Source of the DNA: Nostoc sp. CENA543
GTDB lineage: Bacteria > Cyanobacteriota > Cyanobacteriia > Cyanobacteriales > Nostocaceae
Assembly (NCBI RefSeq): GCF_002896875.1
Contig: NZ_CP023278.1
Coordinates: 3,038,001 to 3,102,000 of the forward strand
Direction: 5' to 3'
Length of the DNA stretch: 64,000 nucleotides
The notes beneath the pieces are model-generated. The model was not told the DNA's origin and did no database searches. It saw only the letters and a program-made list of their open reading frames with translations. Of this stretch, positions 1-7,802 are shown in pieces. Position 1 is the stretch's first letter, and the number at the start of each line of letters is the position of its first letter. Made by a program: the position numbers and the translations under genes.

Positions 1-1315
1 GGGTTTTGGTAGTAAGACTCGTACTAGTTTTACCGAAAATCAAAAAGCCATGATGCAGGCGGTTTCTGATCAAATCGCGATCGCAATGGAACGCAGTCAA
101 TTAATCACCTCTCTACAGCAGCAAACAGAACAACTCACCGCCGCCAACCGCATGAAAGACGAGTTTCTCGCCATACTCTCCCATGAATTGCGATCGCCCC
201 TCAACGCCATTCTCGGTTGGGCGCAATTGTTACGCACTCGTCAACTTAATGAAAGCCAAACAGCCAAAGGCTTAGAAACTATTGAACGCAACGCCAGAGC
301 GCAAACCCAATTAATTGAAGACTTACTAGATATCTCACGGATGATTCGCGGTAAACTGCGCCTCAATGTTTGCCATTGTAATCTCGTTCCCATCATTGAA
401 TCAGCCATTGAAAACATCCAACTAGCCGCCCAAGCCAAAGAAATTGACCTGCAATTTTGCCTATTTTCAGAAAACGATCAATTTCTGATTTCTGGTGATC
501 CTGAACGATTGCAACAAATCATTTGGAATTTACTTTCCAATGCCATTAAATTCACACCACCAGGCGGCAAAGTCGCAGTCAAACTCACGAAAATTGCCGA
601 GCCAGAAAAACAAGCACCAACAGCCTACGCGCAAATGCAAGTCATTGACACAGGTATTGGCATTAGTCCCCAATTTTTACCCTACGTATTTGACCGTTTT
701 CGCCAAGCTGACAGTTCCAGTACCAGATCCCACGGTGGTTTAGGATTAGGTTTAGCCATTGTCAGGCATTTAGTAGAACTGCACGGCGGTATAGTTCAGG
801 TAGCCAGTGCTGGAGAAAACCAAGGTGCAACCTTTACAGTGAAGTTACCACTTCTAACAGTCAATAAGGTCACTAGCAACGAAGTAGTCAACCAAATCAC
901 AACCAACGCCACACCACTACCCATGTGTCCCTCACTATTAGGGATCAAGGTTCTAGTCGTAGACGATGAAGCAGATTCCCGTGATTTTGTGACCACAGTT
1001 TTAGAACAATGTCAAGCCCAAGTACAAGCAGCTGATTCCGTACCAGCTGCATTAGAAATAATTCACCAATGGCAACCAGATGTATTGGTGAGTGACATCG
1101 GCATGCCCCATGAAGACGGCTACGCCTTAATCCGTAAACTGCGATCGCTCCCTCCAGAACAAGGAGGCAAAATCCCCGCCGCCGCCCTCACCGCCTACGC
1201 CAGAGCCGACGACCGCACCCGCGCCATCCAAGAAGGGTATCAGCTACATTTACCCAAACCCATTGAGCCAGTCGAGTTAGCCACAGTTGTCGCCAGCTTG
1301 GTGAGGAGGAGATAG
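1..1315 (+). CDS. Hybrid sensor histidine kinase / response regulator (5' end outside window)
   Basis: The reading frame is open from the first base, so the N-terminus lies upstream. The visible part begins with the end of what looks like a GAF domain (a helix ending in AIAMERSQL), then a coiled linker, a HisKA domain with H-box LSHELRSPLNAILG (phosphoacceptor His about 45 residues after the first in-window Met), and a HATPase domain with N-box NLLSNAIKF, G1 DTGIGIS and G2 GLGLGLAIV. A C-terminal receiver domain carries the VVDDE acidic pocket, the phospho-Asp in VSDIGMP and the conserved Lys in LPKPIEP. Known for the family: autophosphorylation on His followed by transfer to the internal Asp. 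The input signal cannot be told because the sensor part is missing. No partner gene is seen in the window; the next gene is convergent and a repeat block separates them. Confidence 0.9.
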   Translation, partial: GFGSKTRTSFTENQKAMMQAVSDQIAIAMERSQLITSLQQQTEQLTAANRMKDEFLAILSHELRSPLNAILGWAQLLRTRQLNESQTAKGLETIERNARAQTQLIEDLLDISRMIRGKLRLNVCHCNLVPIIESAIENIQLAAQAKEIDLQFCLFSENDQFLISGDPERLQQIIWNLLSNAIKFTPPGGKVAVKLTKIAEPEKQAPTAYAQMQVIDTGIGISPQFLPYVFDRFRQADSSSTRSHGGLGLGLAIVRHLVELHGGIVQVASAGENQGATFTVKLPLLTVNKVTSNEVVNQITTNATPLPMCPSLLGIKVLVVDDEADSRDFVTTVLEQCQAQVQAADSVPAALEIIHQWQPDVLVSDIGMPHEDGYALIRKLRSLPPEQGGKIPAAALTAYARADDRTRAIQEGYQLHLPKPIEPVELATVVASLVRRR

Positions 1316-1440
1316 AAATGGGGACTGGGGACTGGGAAGATGGGGAAGTGTGGGGAGTGTGGGGAGTGTGGGGAGAGAGGGGGGAAAGATTTCTTCCCTA
1401 TCCTCCCACACCTCCCGCCCCTCCCACACTTCCTGCTTGC
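1316..1440. repeat. CCCCAGT-type short repeats plus 107-bp hairpin repeat, copy 1
   Basis: Begins with GGGGACT heptamers and continues into an imperfect palindrome at 1334-1440: a left arm of GTGTGGGGA units and a right arm of CCTCCCACA units around AAAGATTTCTT. Copy 2 with 4 mismatches in 107 positions is at 27868-27974. It lies between two convergent genes and may act as a bidirectional terminator, but no such activity is shown. Confidence 0.85.
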
Positions 1441-1441
1441 T

Positions 1442-2347
1442 CTATGCCCTATGCCCAATTCCCGAAGACTCGTTAAATTCTCTGACTATCTCCAGAAATT
1501 TCTGTACAGTCGAAGATGTTTCATTTTTGCGCCAAATTGTGGCAATGGCGACTTTTGGGGTAGGGGGATGAATCTGTCGATACACTACTCCGGTGCGTTG
1601 GAGGTTTTGCAGAGATGCGGGTGCGATCGCTACTCCCATATCTGCTGCTACTAAACTAATAATTGTCTGCATTTGTATCGCTTCTTGAGCAACATCAGGA
1701 CTAAACCCGGCTTGCTGACACAGACTAATAATTAAGTCATAAAGTCCAGGTGCTAAAACTCTAGGGAATAAAATAAACGGTTCATGAGTTAGCCAACTTA
1801 AGTCAATATCCACCTGCTCCGCTAACCGATGACTTTCAGGAAGAGCCACTATCAAAGACTCTTGAAAGACTGTCTCCCAGCACAATTTATCATCTTCCAC
1901 CGGCGGACGAATAAATCCCACATCCATACTACCTGCGTGCAACCATTCTAATTGCTGGTCTGTCGTTAGTTCATGTAATTCTAAACTCACACCAGGGACT
2001 TGTTCTCGAAAACATCGCAAAATTTCCGGCAAAATACTATATGCAGCCGAACTGACGAAACCTACAACTAAGTTTCCCAGTTCACCCCGACTAGTTTGTC
2101 GTCCTAAATGAATGGCTTGTTGCAACTGCTTCATAATTTGTTGCACTTCCCCCAAGAAAATTTGCCCTGCATCTGTTAACTGCACATTGCGTTTTGTGCG
2201 GTGAAACAGTTCAAAACCTAATTCTGCTTCTAGTTGGCGAATTTGTTGACTTAGGGGAGGTTGGGCAATATGCAATTTCTCTGCTGCCCTGCCAAAGTGC
2301 AGTTCTTCCGCCACGGTGACAAAATACCGCAGGTGTCGTAATTCCAT
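1442..2347 (-). CDS. LysR-family transcriptional regulator
   Basis: 301 residues, the usual LysR length. The N-terminal winged HTH is clear (MELRHLRYFVTVAEELHFGR, then AAEKLHIAQPPLSQQIRQLE and LFHRTKR), and the co-inducer-binding region follows from about residue 90 (LVVGFVSSAAYSILPEIL; VALPESHRLA; MGVAIAPASL). It is a DNA-binding regulator whose target and effector are unknown. It is divergent from the methyltransferase gene at 2465, the classical LysR arrangement, with a perfect dyad in the 117-bp gap. The last residues (GIGHRA) and the stop codon are encoded by a GGGCATAGGGCATAG-type repeat, so the natural C-terminus may have been altered by repeat growth. ATG start at 2347 fits the family N-terminus. 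Confidence 0.9.
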   Translation of the reverse strand: MELRHLRYFVTVAEELHFGRAAEKLHIAQPPLSQQIRQLEAELGFELFHRTKRNVQLTDAGQIFLGEVQQIMKQLQQAIHLGRQTSRGELGNLVVGFVSSAAYSILPEILRCFREQVPGVSLELHELTTDQQLEWLHAGSMDVGFIRPPVEDDKLCWETVFQESLIVALPESHRLAEQVDIDLSWLTHEPFILFPRVLAPGLYDLIISLCQQAGFSPDVAQEAIQMQTIISLVAADMGVAIAPASLQNLQRTGVVYRQIHPPTPKVAIATIWRKNETSSTVQKFLEIVREFNESSGIGHRA

Positions 2348-2421
2348 CTTTGACAGTTAATCATATATTTTAAGTATTAGTAATAGCACAAAAATATATT
2401 GGACATTATTAAAAATCTTTT

Positions 2422-2437
2422 TTAATCTAATGATTAA
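2422..2437. promoter_or_regulatory. Dyad TTAATC-N4-GATTAA between divergent genes
   Basis: A perfect 6-bp dyad sits in the 117-bp region between the LysR gene and the methyltransferase. A second AT-only palindrome (TTAAAAA/TTTTTAA) lies just before it. LysR proteins usually bind interrupted dyads with an A/T-rich T-N11-A core, so this is a reasonable but unproven operator candidate. Confidence 0.35.
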
Positions 2438-2464
2438 ACAGTCATCAAAAAATTAACAACAGAT

Positions 2465-3244
2465 ATGAATAATTTTGTGGCATCCCAAAATATTTGGAAT
2501 GCAGATTTGTATGAGAATCAACATCACTTCGTTTGGCAATATGGCGAAGAATTATTAAACTTACTCACTCCTCAACCAGCAGAATTGATTTTAGATTTAG
2601 GCTGTGGAACGGGACAGTTAACAGCGAAAATTGCCCAGTCGGGGGCGGAAGTCAAGGGAATTGATCATGCAGTCACCATGATTGCAAAAGCACGACAAAA
2701 CTATCCCCATTTACGTTTTGATGTGGCTGATGCCCGTAGCTTTATTGTCGAGCAACCATTAGATGCAGTGTTTTCTAATGCCGCACTGCATTGGATTCAA
2801 CCCCCAACTTCTGTGACACACTGCATATATCAAGCACTCAAACCAGGCGGTAGATTTGTCGCTGAATTTGGTGGTAAAGGCAATGTGCAAGCAATTACCA
2901 CAGCTTTATACAAGGCTTTAATGTCCAATGGCGTTGCCCATCCTGAAACCTTAAATCCTTGGTATTTCCCCAGTATTAGTGAATACGCTACCATATTAGA
3001 AACACAGGGTTTTGATGTCATCTATGCCACTTTGTTTAACCGTCCTACTCCCCTATCAACAACAGAAAAAAGTTTAGCAAACTGGATACAGATGTTTGCT
3101 AATGATTTTTTGCTTGGGTTATCTTCTCAACAGCAAAACCAAGTCATTAGTGAAGTAGAAAAATGCTTATCAACACAAATTTATCATCAAGAAACTTGGA
3201 TTTTAGATTATCGCAGAATTCGGATTGTTGCTATTAAGCCGTAG
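2465..3244 (+). CDS. Class I SAM-dependent methyltransferase (trans-aconitate methyltransferase-like)
   Basis: 259 residues. Motif I for SAM binding is ILDLGCGTGQLTAKIA at about residues 41-56, followed by an acidic motif (GIDHAVTMI), motif II (FDVADARSF) and motif III (AVFSNAALHWI, then ALKPGGRFVAEFGG). This order matches the UbiE/Tam group of small-molecule methyltransferases. The ALHWI motif recalls trans-aconitate methyltransferase, but the substrate cannot be read from the sequence. It is divergent from the LysR gene, which may control it, and 11 bp upstream of a small secreted-protein gene, so the two may be co-transcribed. Confidence 0.85.
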   Translation: MNNFVASQNIWNADLYENQHHFVWQYGEELLNLLTPQPAELILDLGCGTGQLTAKIAQSGAEVKGIDHAVTMIAKARQNYPHLRFDVADARSFIVEQPLDAVFSNAALHWIQPPTSVTHCIYQALKPGGRFVAEFGGKGNVQAITTALYKALMSNGVAHPETLNPWYFPSISEYATILETQGFDVIYATLFNRPTPLSTTEKSLANWIQMFANDFLLGLSSQQQNQVISEVEKCLSTQIYHQETWILDYRRIRIVAIKP

Positions 3245-3255
3245 AAAATTTAGTT

Positions 3256-3762
3256 ATGCTTAACTACAAATTGTCATCATTATTAACTATAACTTGCAGC
3301 AGTATATTCCTGTTATTTAATCCATCTGCGATCGCCCAAACAGGAATTCCCCAACCCTCACAAGTACCCCTCAACTTACAGTTACTTAATAATCCCGAAG
3401 GTAACGTCATTACAGCTAACACCATTAAACTTACAGGATTAACCACCCCTAGTTTATGGTTAGCACAAGAAATTTCCCAAAACAAACTGTTGGATAATTG
3501 GATAGCGTATCCAGGCAATCAAACCGAATTGAATCGAGTTGACCTTGTAGTCAATCAGCAAATTTGGAGTTTGTTGGATTATGTAGAACGTTATGAATTT
3601 GTCAATCGCTTAGGAAGTGCAGCTAGAAAAGATAATTACAACATGAGGGTTTTTAATTATCAAGGGGATTTATTAGCCACCTATACCTGTAACTTTCAAA
3701 ATAGTCCACCTACGTGCAATATCCAGATGAATATTCAGTATAAGTTGGGTTCTACTCGTTAG
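3256..3762 (+). CDS. Predicted secreted protein of unknown function
   Basis: 168 residues. An N-terminal signal peptide is visible: a short basic start, a hydrophobic stretch (LLTITCSSIFLLF) and a likely cleavage after AIAQ at about residue 28. The mature part has no motif I recognise. Two Cys near the end (TCNFQNSPPTC) could form a disulfide in the periplasm. The start codon is 11 bp after the methyltransferase stop, suggesting an operon. It converges on the next gene with only 9 bp between the stop codons. Function unknown. Confidence 0.75.
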   Translation: MLNYKLSSLLTITCSSIFLLFNPSAIAQTGIPQPSQVPLNLQLLNNPEGNVITANTIKLTGLTTPSLWLAQEISQNKLLDNWIAYPGNQTELNRVDLVVNQQIWSLLDYVERYEFVNRLGSAARKDNYNMRVFNYQGDLLATYTCNFQNSPPTCNIQMNIQYKLGSTR

Positions 3763-3771
3763 GAAAGAAAT

Positions 3772-4935
3772 CTAAGCTTTCATTTGGGCAAATAACTGTT
3801 CATACTGCTGATTAGTTTCTGCTGATAGAGGTAGTAAAAATTCACTCTTAGCAAACACCTCTTGACTATTGAGTAACAAACTAGCGAATGCAGAGGGGAC
3901 ATTAGCAGATTTCAGATTACTGACTATAGGAGAATTACTCTTAGTTTGCAATGAGATTTGCTCAACAATCTTAGATTCCCAACAAAAATCAATCCATTGT
4001 GCGGAGAAATCATTCTGAGTTGCACCCTTGGGACTTACCCACAAATCAGACCAAATTGCTGTCCCAGAACGGGGAACTACCATCCGCAGTTGAGGATAAC
4101 GGTTGAGAATTGGTACTATATCGCTTGACCAACCCACTGCTAACCAAGTGTCACCAATAATTAAAGGTTCTAGATAAGTAGTAGAACCGTAGAATTTAAC
4201 TTGTTGGTTTAAGGTTTTAAGTTCTGATTCTAATTGGGGAACAGTTTTGAGGTCAGCAGTATTGTAAGATAGTCCTAATTTCTTGAGAACTAAGCCAATT
4301 ACTTCTCTCGGTTCATTAAGTAAAGAAAACTGCGATCGCAATTCTTTGCGCCACAAATCACTCCAATCCTGTGGTATCCATCCCAACTCACGAAACTTCT
4401 CTTGGTTATAGACAATTACTGTCCCACCCCAACGGTAAGGCGCAGCCCAAACCTTGCCTTGCGGATCAGGAAAACCTTGGTCATTGCGCGTTACTAGCTG
4501 TTGCCATCGAGCATCTAAGCTAGACCAGTGTTTAAACTTTGTGGGTTCTAGCGGTTGAATTAATTGCTGCTCAATTGCTGTTTTTAGCCAATAATCACCC
4601 AAGGTCATGAAATTTGCTAATTGTGGTGCTTGGGACTGTCTAAATGGAATAAACCGACCCCATCCTGTATCTTGTTTATCTGGTGGTTGCTGCCAAGTTT
4701 GCAACTGCTTAAAACTTTCTTGGATCTGTGCTATTGGTGCAAACTTAACTGGTACTTGTTTTTCTAGCTTTTTGTGAAACTGATCAGCAACTTGAGCCGG
4801 GATGGAACCTTTGAGTAATTGGATGTTGATTTGTGTTTGTTGATTGTTACCACAGCCAATTAGCAGTTGTGAAACTGTTAATCCACCCATGCTAATTAAA
4901 AAAGACCGCCGATTAATAGATTTAGAACTATACAT
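3772..4935 (-). CDS. Extracellular solute-binding lipoprotein, polyamine/iron-type
   Basis: 387 residues. The signal peptide has both a twin-arginine motif (INRRSFLISMGG) and a lipobox ending in LLIGC with the lipidated Cys at about residue 28, suggesting Tat export and anchoring to a membrane. The rest resembles periplasmic binding proteins of the PotD/spermidine-putrescine class (segments such as WAAPYRWGGTVIVYN, then ELGWIPQDWSDLW). Known role of the class: capture of a small ligand for an ABC importer. No permease or ATPase gene is next to it, so it is an orphan that must work with a transporter elsewhere, or act alone. The ligand is uncertain. Confidence 0.8.
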   Translation of the reverse strand: MYSSKSINRRSFLISMGGLTVSQLLIGCGNNQQTQINIQLLKGSIPAQVADQFHKKLEKQVPVKFAPIAQIQESFKQLQTWQQPPDKQDTGWGRFIPFRQSQAPQLANFMTLGDYWLKTAIEQQLIQPLEPTKFKHWSSLDARWQQLVTRNDQGFPDPQGKVWAAPYRWGGTVIVYNQEKFRELGWIPQDWSDLWRKELRSQFSLLNEPREVIGLVLKKLGLSYNTADLKTVPQLESELKTLNQQVKFYGSTTYLEPLIIGDTWLAVGWSSDIVPILNRYPQLRMVVPRSGTAIWSDLWVSPKGATQNDFSAQWIDFCWESKIVEQISLQTKSNSPIVSNLKSANVPSAFASLLLNSQEVFAKSEFLLPLSAETNQQYEQLFAQMKA

Positions 4936-4996
4936 AAAGAGTAAAGTTAATTAGGAAAAATTATTTAGAGGCTATTTATAAAGTAAATATTAAGTA

Positions 4997-5030
4997 GGGG
5001 AGGCAAAAAGCGGTTTGGATGTTCCTCCCC
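4997..5030. terminator. Hairpin GGGGAGG/CCTCCCC between two minus-strand genes
   Basis: A 7-bp perfect inverted repeat with a 20-nt loop sits between the dehydratase-like gene and the binding-protein gene. An outer pair TAAGTAGG (4991) / CCTACTTA (about 5064) could extend the fold. There is no clear T-run, so a terminator role is tentative. Confidence 0.35.
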
Positions 5031-5090
5031 CTGCCTTATTTCAGCAATAATTATTTACACCGACCTACTTAGTAATTTTGGGGCTGCACA

Positions 5091-6065
5091 TTAGAACTGA
5101 TCGCTGCTCAATTTTTTGAGGTCATTTTCCACCATTAACTCTACTAATTGCTCAAATGAGTATTGCGGTTGCCAGTTAATTTGTTTCTTAATCTTATCAA
5201 TCGCACCAACTAACTGTACTGTTTCGTCAGGACGGTAAAACGTAGGGTCAACAGAAACATAATCTTGCCAATTGAGACCAACACAGCTAAAAGCACACTC
5301 TACCAATTCTTTGACTGAATGAGTCTCACCACTGGCAATAATGTAATCATCTGGTTTTTCTTGCTGTAACATCAACCACATAGCAGACACAGCATCTTGA
5401 GCGTAACACCAGTCACGACGCGCCTCTAGATTGCCTAATTTTAGTTCATTGGCTAGACCGAGTTTAATTTGGGCGGCTGCATGGGTGATTTTGCGAAAGA
5501 CAAACTCTGTACCGCGTCGAGGCGATTCATGGGTATAGGTAATGCCGCAGCAAGTATAAAGATTATATTTTTGGCGATAATTTACAGTCATCCAATGGGC
5601 GTAAGCTTTAGCAACACCGTAAGGGTTACGGGGACGAAAAGCTGTCCGTTCTGTTTGGGGTGATTCATCTGGTTCACCAAAAACCTCACTACTAGAAGCC
5701 TGATAAAATTTAGCGTCTGGTTTACAACGACGAATAGATTCTAAGAGGCGGGAGACACCAAGGGCGGTATATTCGGCAGTGAGTGCGGGTTGTGTCCAAG
5801 ATAAAGGAACATAACTTTGAGAAGCCAAATTATAAATTTCATCAGGTTGTGATTCTGCAATCACATCCATCAGTGAGGATTGGTCGAGAAGATCGCCAGA
5901 AAGAATGATCACCTCACCACTTAGATGGCTAATGCGCTCAAGATTGCTGGAACTAGAGCGACGCACTAGTCCAAAAACCTGATAGCCTTTACTTAGAAGC
6001 AGTTCTGCCAAATACGAACCGTCTTGTCCTGTAACTCCTGTAATGAGAGCTTTTTTTGTTGTCAT
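5091..6065 (-). CDS. GDP-mannose 4,6-dehydratase-like SDR enzyme
   Basis: 324 residues, an extended short-chain dehydrogenase. The NAD(P)-binding motif is GVTGQDGSYLAE near residues 10-21; the catalytic site is seen in SSSEVFGEP (about 124-132) and YGVAKAYAHW (Tyr149, Lys153). HESPRRGTEFVFRK is the hallmark of GDP-mannose dehydratases, which convert GDP-D-mannose to GDP-4-keto-6-deoxymannose, the precursor of fucose, rhamnose and related glycan sugars. One odd point: the residue before HESPRRG is Thr, where well-studied GMDs have Asn. No GDP-fucose synthase partner is adjacent. It could be a true GMD or a close paralog acting on another GDP-sugar. Confidence 0.85.
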   Translation of the reverse strand: MTTKKALITGVTGQDGSYLAELLLSKGYQVFGLVRRSSSSNLERISHLSGEVIILSGDLLDQSSLMDVIAESQPDEIYNLASQSYVPLSWTQPALTAEYTALGVSRLLESIRRCKPDAKFYQASSSEVFGEPDESPQTERTAFRPRNPYGVAKAYAHWMTVNYRQKYNLYTCCGITYTHESPRRGTEFVFRKITHAAAQIKLGLANELKLGNLEARRDWCYAQDAVSAMWLMLQQEKPDDYIIASGETHSVKELVECAFSCVGLNWQDYVSVDPTFYRPDETVQLVGAIDKIKKQINWQPQYSFEQLVELMVENDLKKLSSDQF

Positions 6066-6329
6066 ATTTTCTTCATAATACTAAAACAAGTGTTGAGTGC
6101 TGAGTTGAAAGTTCTGAGTCAGCAATTCGTCAATTGGGATGTTTTCTGGAGCAAGCTGAATTGAGTGTCGAAAATATTATGACAGTCTATCAGCTAGTTA
6201 GCATGATTGCTGACTCCATAAATTAGCTGACACAGCAGTTGATATAGTTTTAACATCCAGGTAAATCACTGTGAGATCAGTACCAGATTCGGCTAAACTG
6301 ATTCTTGGTTTATTGCGTTTTATGTAGGC

Positions 6330-6521
6330 ATGGAAATCGGACAAAAGGTTCAGGTGTTTCGTTTGCGCGATCGCGTTTCTGCTGTTGTCGCTCAAAAACT
6401 AGGTAAAGTTGGCATCATTGCAGGTTATAAAGTAACCGATGGTAGCGGTGTAGGCGTAGTGGTACAGTTTGACGATAATACTTCGACTTGGTTTTTTGAG
6501 GACGAAATAAAGGCCGTTTAA
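6330..6521 (+). CDS. petP: Cytochrome b6f complex-associated subunit PetP
   Basis: 63 residues; a small soluble protein starting MEIGQKVQVFRLRDRVS and ending WFFEDEIKAV, which matches the PetP (DUF2862) family of cyanobacteria and red algae. PetP binds the cytoplasmic face of cytochrome b6f and influences linear electron flow. The fold is expected to be SH3-like; GKVGII and GVGVVVQFDD are the conserved core. It is followed after 87 bp by the ArsA/Get3-like gene and then chlG on the same strand, so the three may share regulation. The 264 bp upstream hold no other gene that I can see. Confidence 0.88.
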   Translation: MEIGQKVQVFRLRDRVSAVVAQKLGKVGIIAGYKVTDGSGVGVVVQFDDNTSTWFFEDEIKAV

Positions 6522-6608
6522 CATTAAAAACCCCAGGTAGAAGCTTATAGTATTTGCCTAGTGCTAAGTTGGAATTGAAAAGACCGGCGGTAATTGGAAA
6601 TCAAGATA

Positions 6609-7709
6609 ATGTCCCTGATACTGACATTTTTGGGCGAAAACAGCGTTGCTCGTACCAAAATAGCGATCGCGGCTGCTAAATCATTGGCAAGTCAAGGCAA
6701 GCGGGTACTACTAGCAGGATTGGCAGAACCAATATTACCGATTCTCTTAGACCAACCCCTTGCACCAGACCCCCAGGAAATAGCCCCTAATTTGGCAGTA
6801 GTACAATTTCAAACCTCTGTACTACTAGAACGCAATTGGGAGGAAGTAAAAAAACTGGAGGCACAATACCTCAAAACGCCCATCATTAAAGATGTCTACG
6901 GTCAAGAACTGGTAGTGTTACCAGGAATGGATCATGCCCTTGCCCTTAATGCCATCCGTGAATATGATGCCAGTGGCAAGTATGATGCGATCGTTTACAA
7001 CGGCACAGGTGATTCTTTCACCCTGCGGATGCTGGGGATGCCAGAATCTTTAAGCTGGTATGTCCGACGATTCCGACAATTAATAGTCAATTCGGATTTA
7101 GGTAGAAGTATTGCTGAATCACCCTTGATTCAACCGCTAATTAGCAGTTTTTTCAATTTCAACTGGACAGCAGATAATTTTGCTCAACCAACTAATCAAA
7201 TCAATAATTTCTTAGATAAGGGAAAAGCGGCTTTAGCTGACCCCCAGCGCGTAGCCGCTTTCTTGGTCACTACCGGAGACCCTTTGGAAGTAGCCAGCAT
7301 CCGCTATCTATGGGGTGGCGCACAACAAGTTGGTTTAACAGTCGGCGGTGTCATCCAAATCGCATCCCAACCTCACACCAACTTATCAGCAGAATTTACA
7401 CCCTTAAGTGTGAATTTTGTGCCTGATTTAGAGAGTGGTAATTGGCAACCATTGATAGATGCGATGCCCAATTTTGTGGAACAAGCCCTACAAGCCCCCA
7501 CTCCCATCACTATCGATGTTCATAACCTCCAGGTACGCTTGTTTTTACCTGGCTTTGATAAAAAACAGGTCAAACTCACCCAGTACGGGCCAGAAGTCAC
7601 TGTGGAAGCAGGCGACCAACGGCGAAATGTGTTTTTACCTCCAGCACTCAGTGGTAAACCCATAACTGGGGCTAAGTTTCAAAATAATTATTTGATCATT
7701 TCTTTTTAG
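6609..7709 (+). CDS. ArsA/Get3-like protein with degenerate P-loop and C-terminal HSP20-like domain
   Basis: 366 residues from the ATG at 6609; an in-frame TTG 15 bp upstream is possible but less likely. The N-terminus has the fold of ArsA/Get3 ATPases: a beta strand, then the P-loop place, then KIAIAAAKSLASQGKRVLLAG. The P-loop itself is ruined: the family signature GKGGVGKT is replaced by GENSVART (residues 9-16), losing both lysines. The last 70 or so residues (from TIDVHNLQVRLFLPGFDKK) look like the small HSP20/alpha-crystallin-like domain found at the end of bacterial ArsA homologs. Get3/ArsA proteins are known for tail-anchored protein targeting or metalloid export. Without the Walker A lysine this one is probably not an ATPase, and may be a scaffold or chaperone. 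It lies 93 bp upstream of chlG. Confidence 0.8.
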   Translation: MSLILTFLGENSVARTKIAIAAAKSLASQGKRVLLAGLAEPILPILLDQPLAPDPQEIAPNLAVVQFQTSVLLERNWEEVKKLEAQYLKTPIIKDVYGQELVVLPGMDHALALNAIREYDASGKYDAIVYNGTGDSFTLRMLGMPESLSWYVRRFRQLIVNSDLGRSIAESPLIQPLISSFFNFNWTADNFAQPTNQINNFLDKGKAALADPQRVAAFLVTTGDPLEVASIRYLWGGAQQVGLTVGGVIQIASQPHTNLSAEFTPLSVNFVPDLESGNWQPLIDAMPNFVEQALQAPTPITIDVHNLQVRLFLPGFDKKQVKLTQYGPEVTVEAGDQRRNVFLPPALSGKPITGAKFQNNYLIISF

Positions 7710-7795
7710 GGCATGGGGTATAGGGCATGGGGCATGGGGGATATAAATTAATGCTCAATTCCCAATGCCCAATTCCCAATGCCCAACTAATAACG
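7710..7795. repeat. GGGCATG / CCCAATG short repeats
   Basis: Units of GGGCATGG then, after a short AT-rich spacer, units of CCCAATG and CCCAATT. The two halves are roughly complementary, so the spacer RNA between the ArsA-like gene and chlG could fold into a hairpin. Confidence 0.7.
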
Positions 7796-7802
7796 AATTC
7801 CT

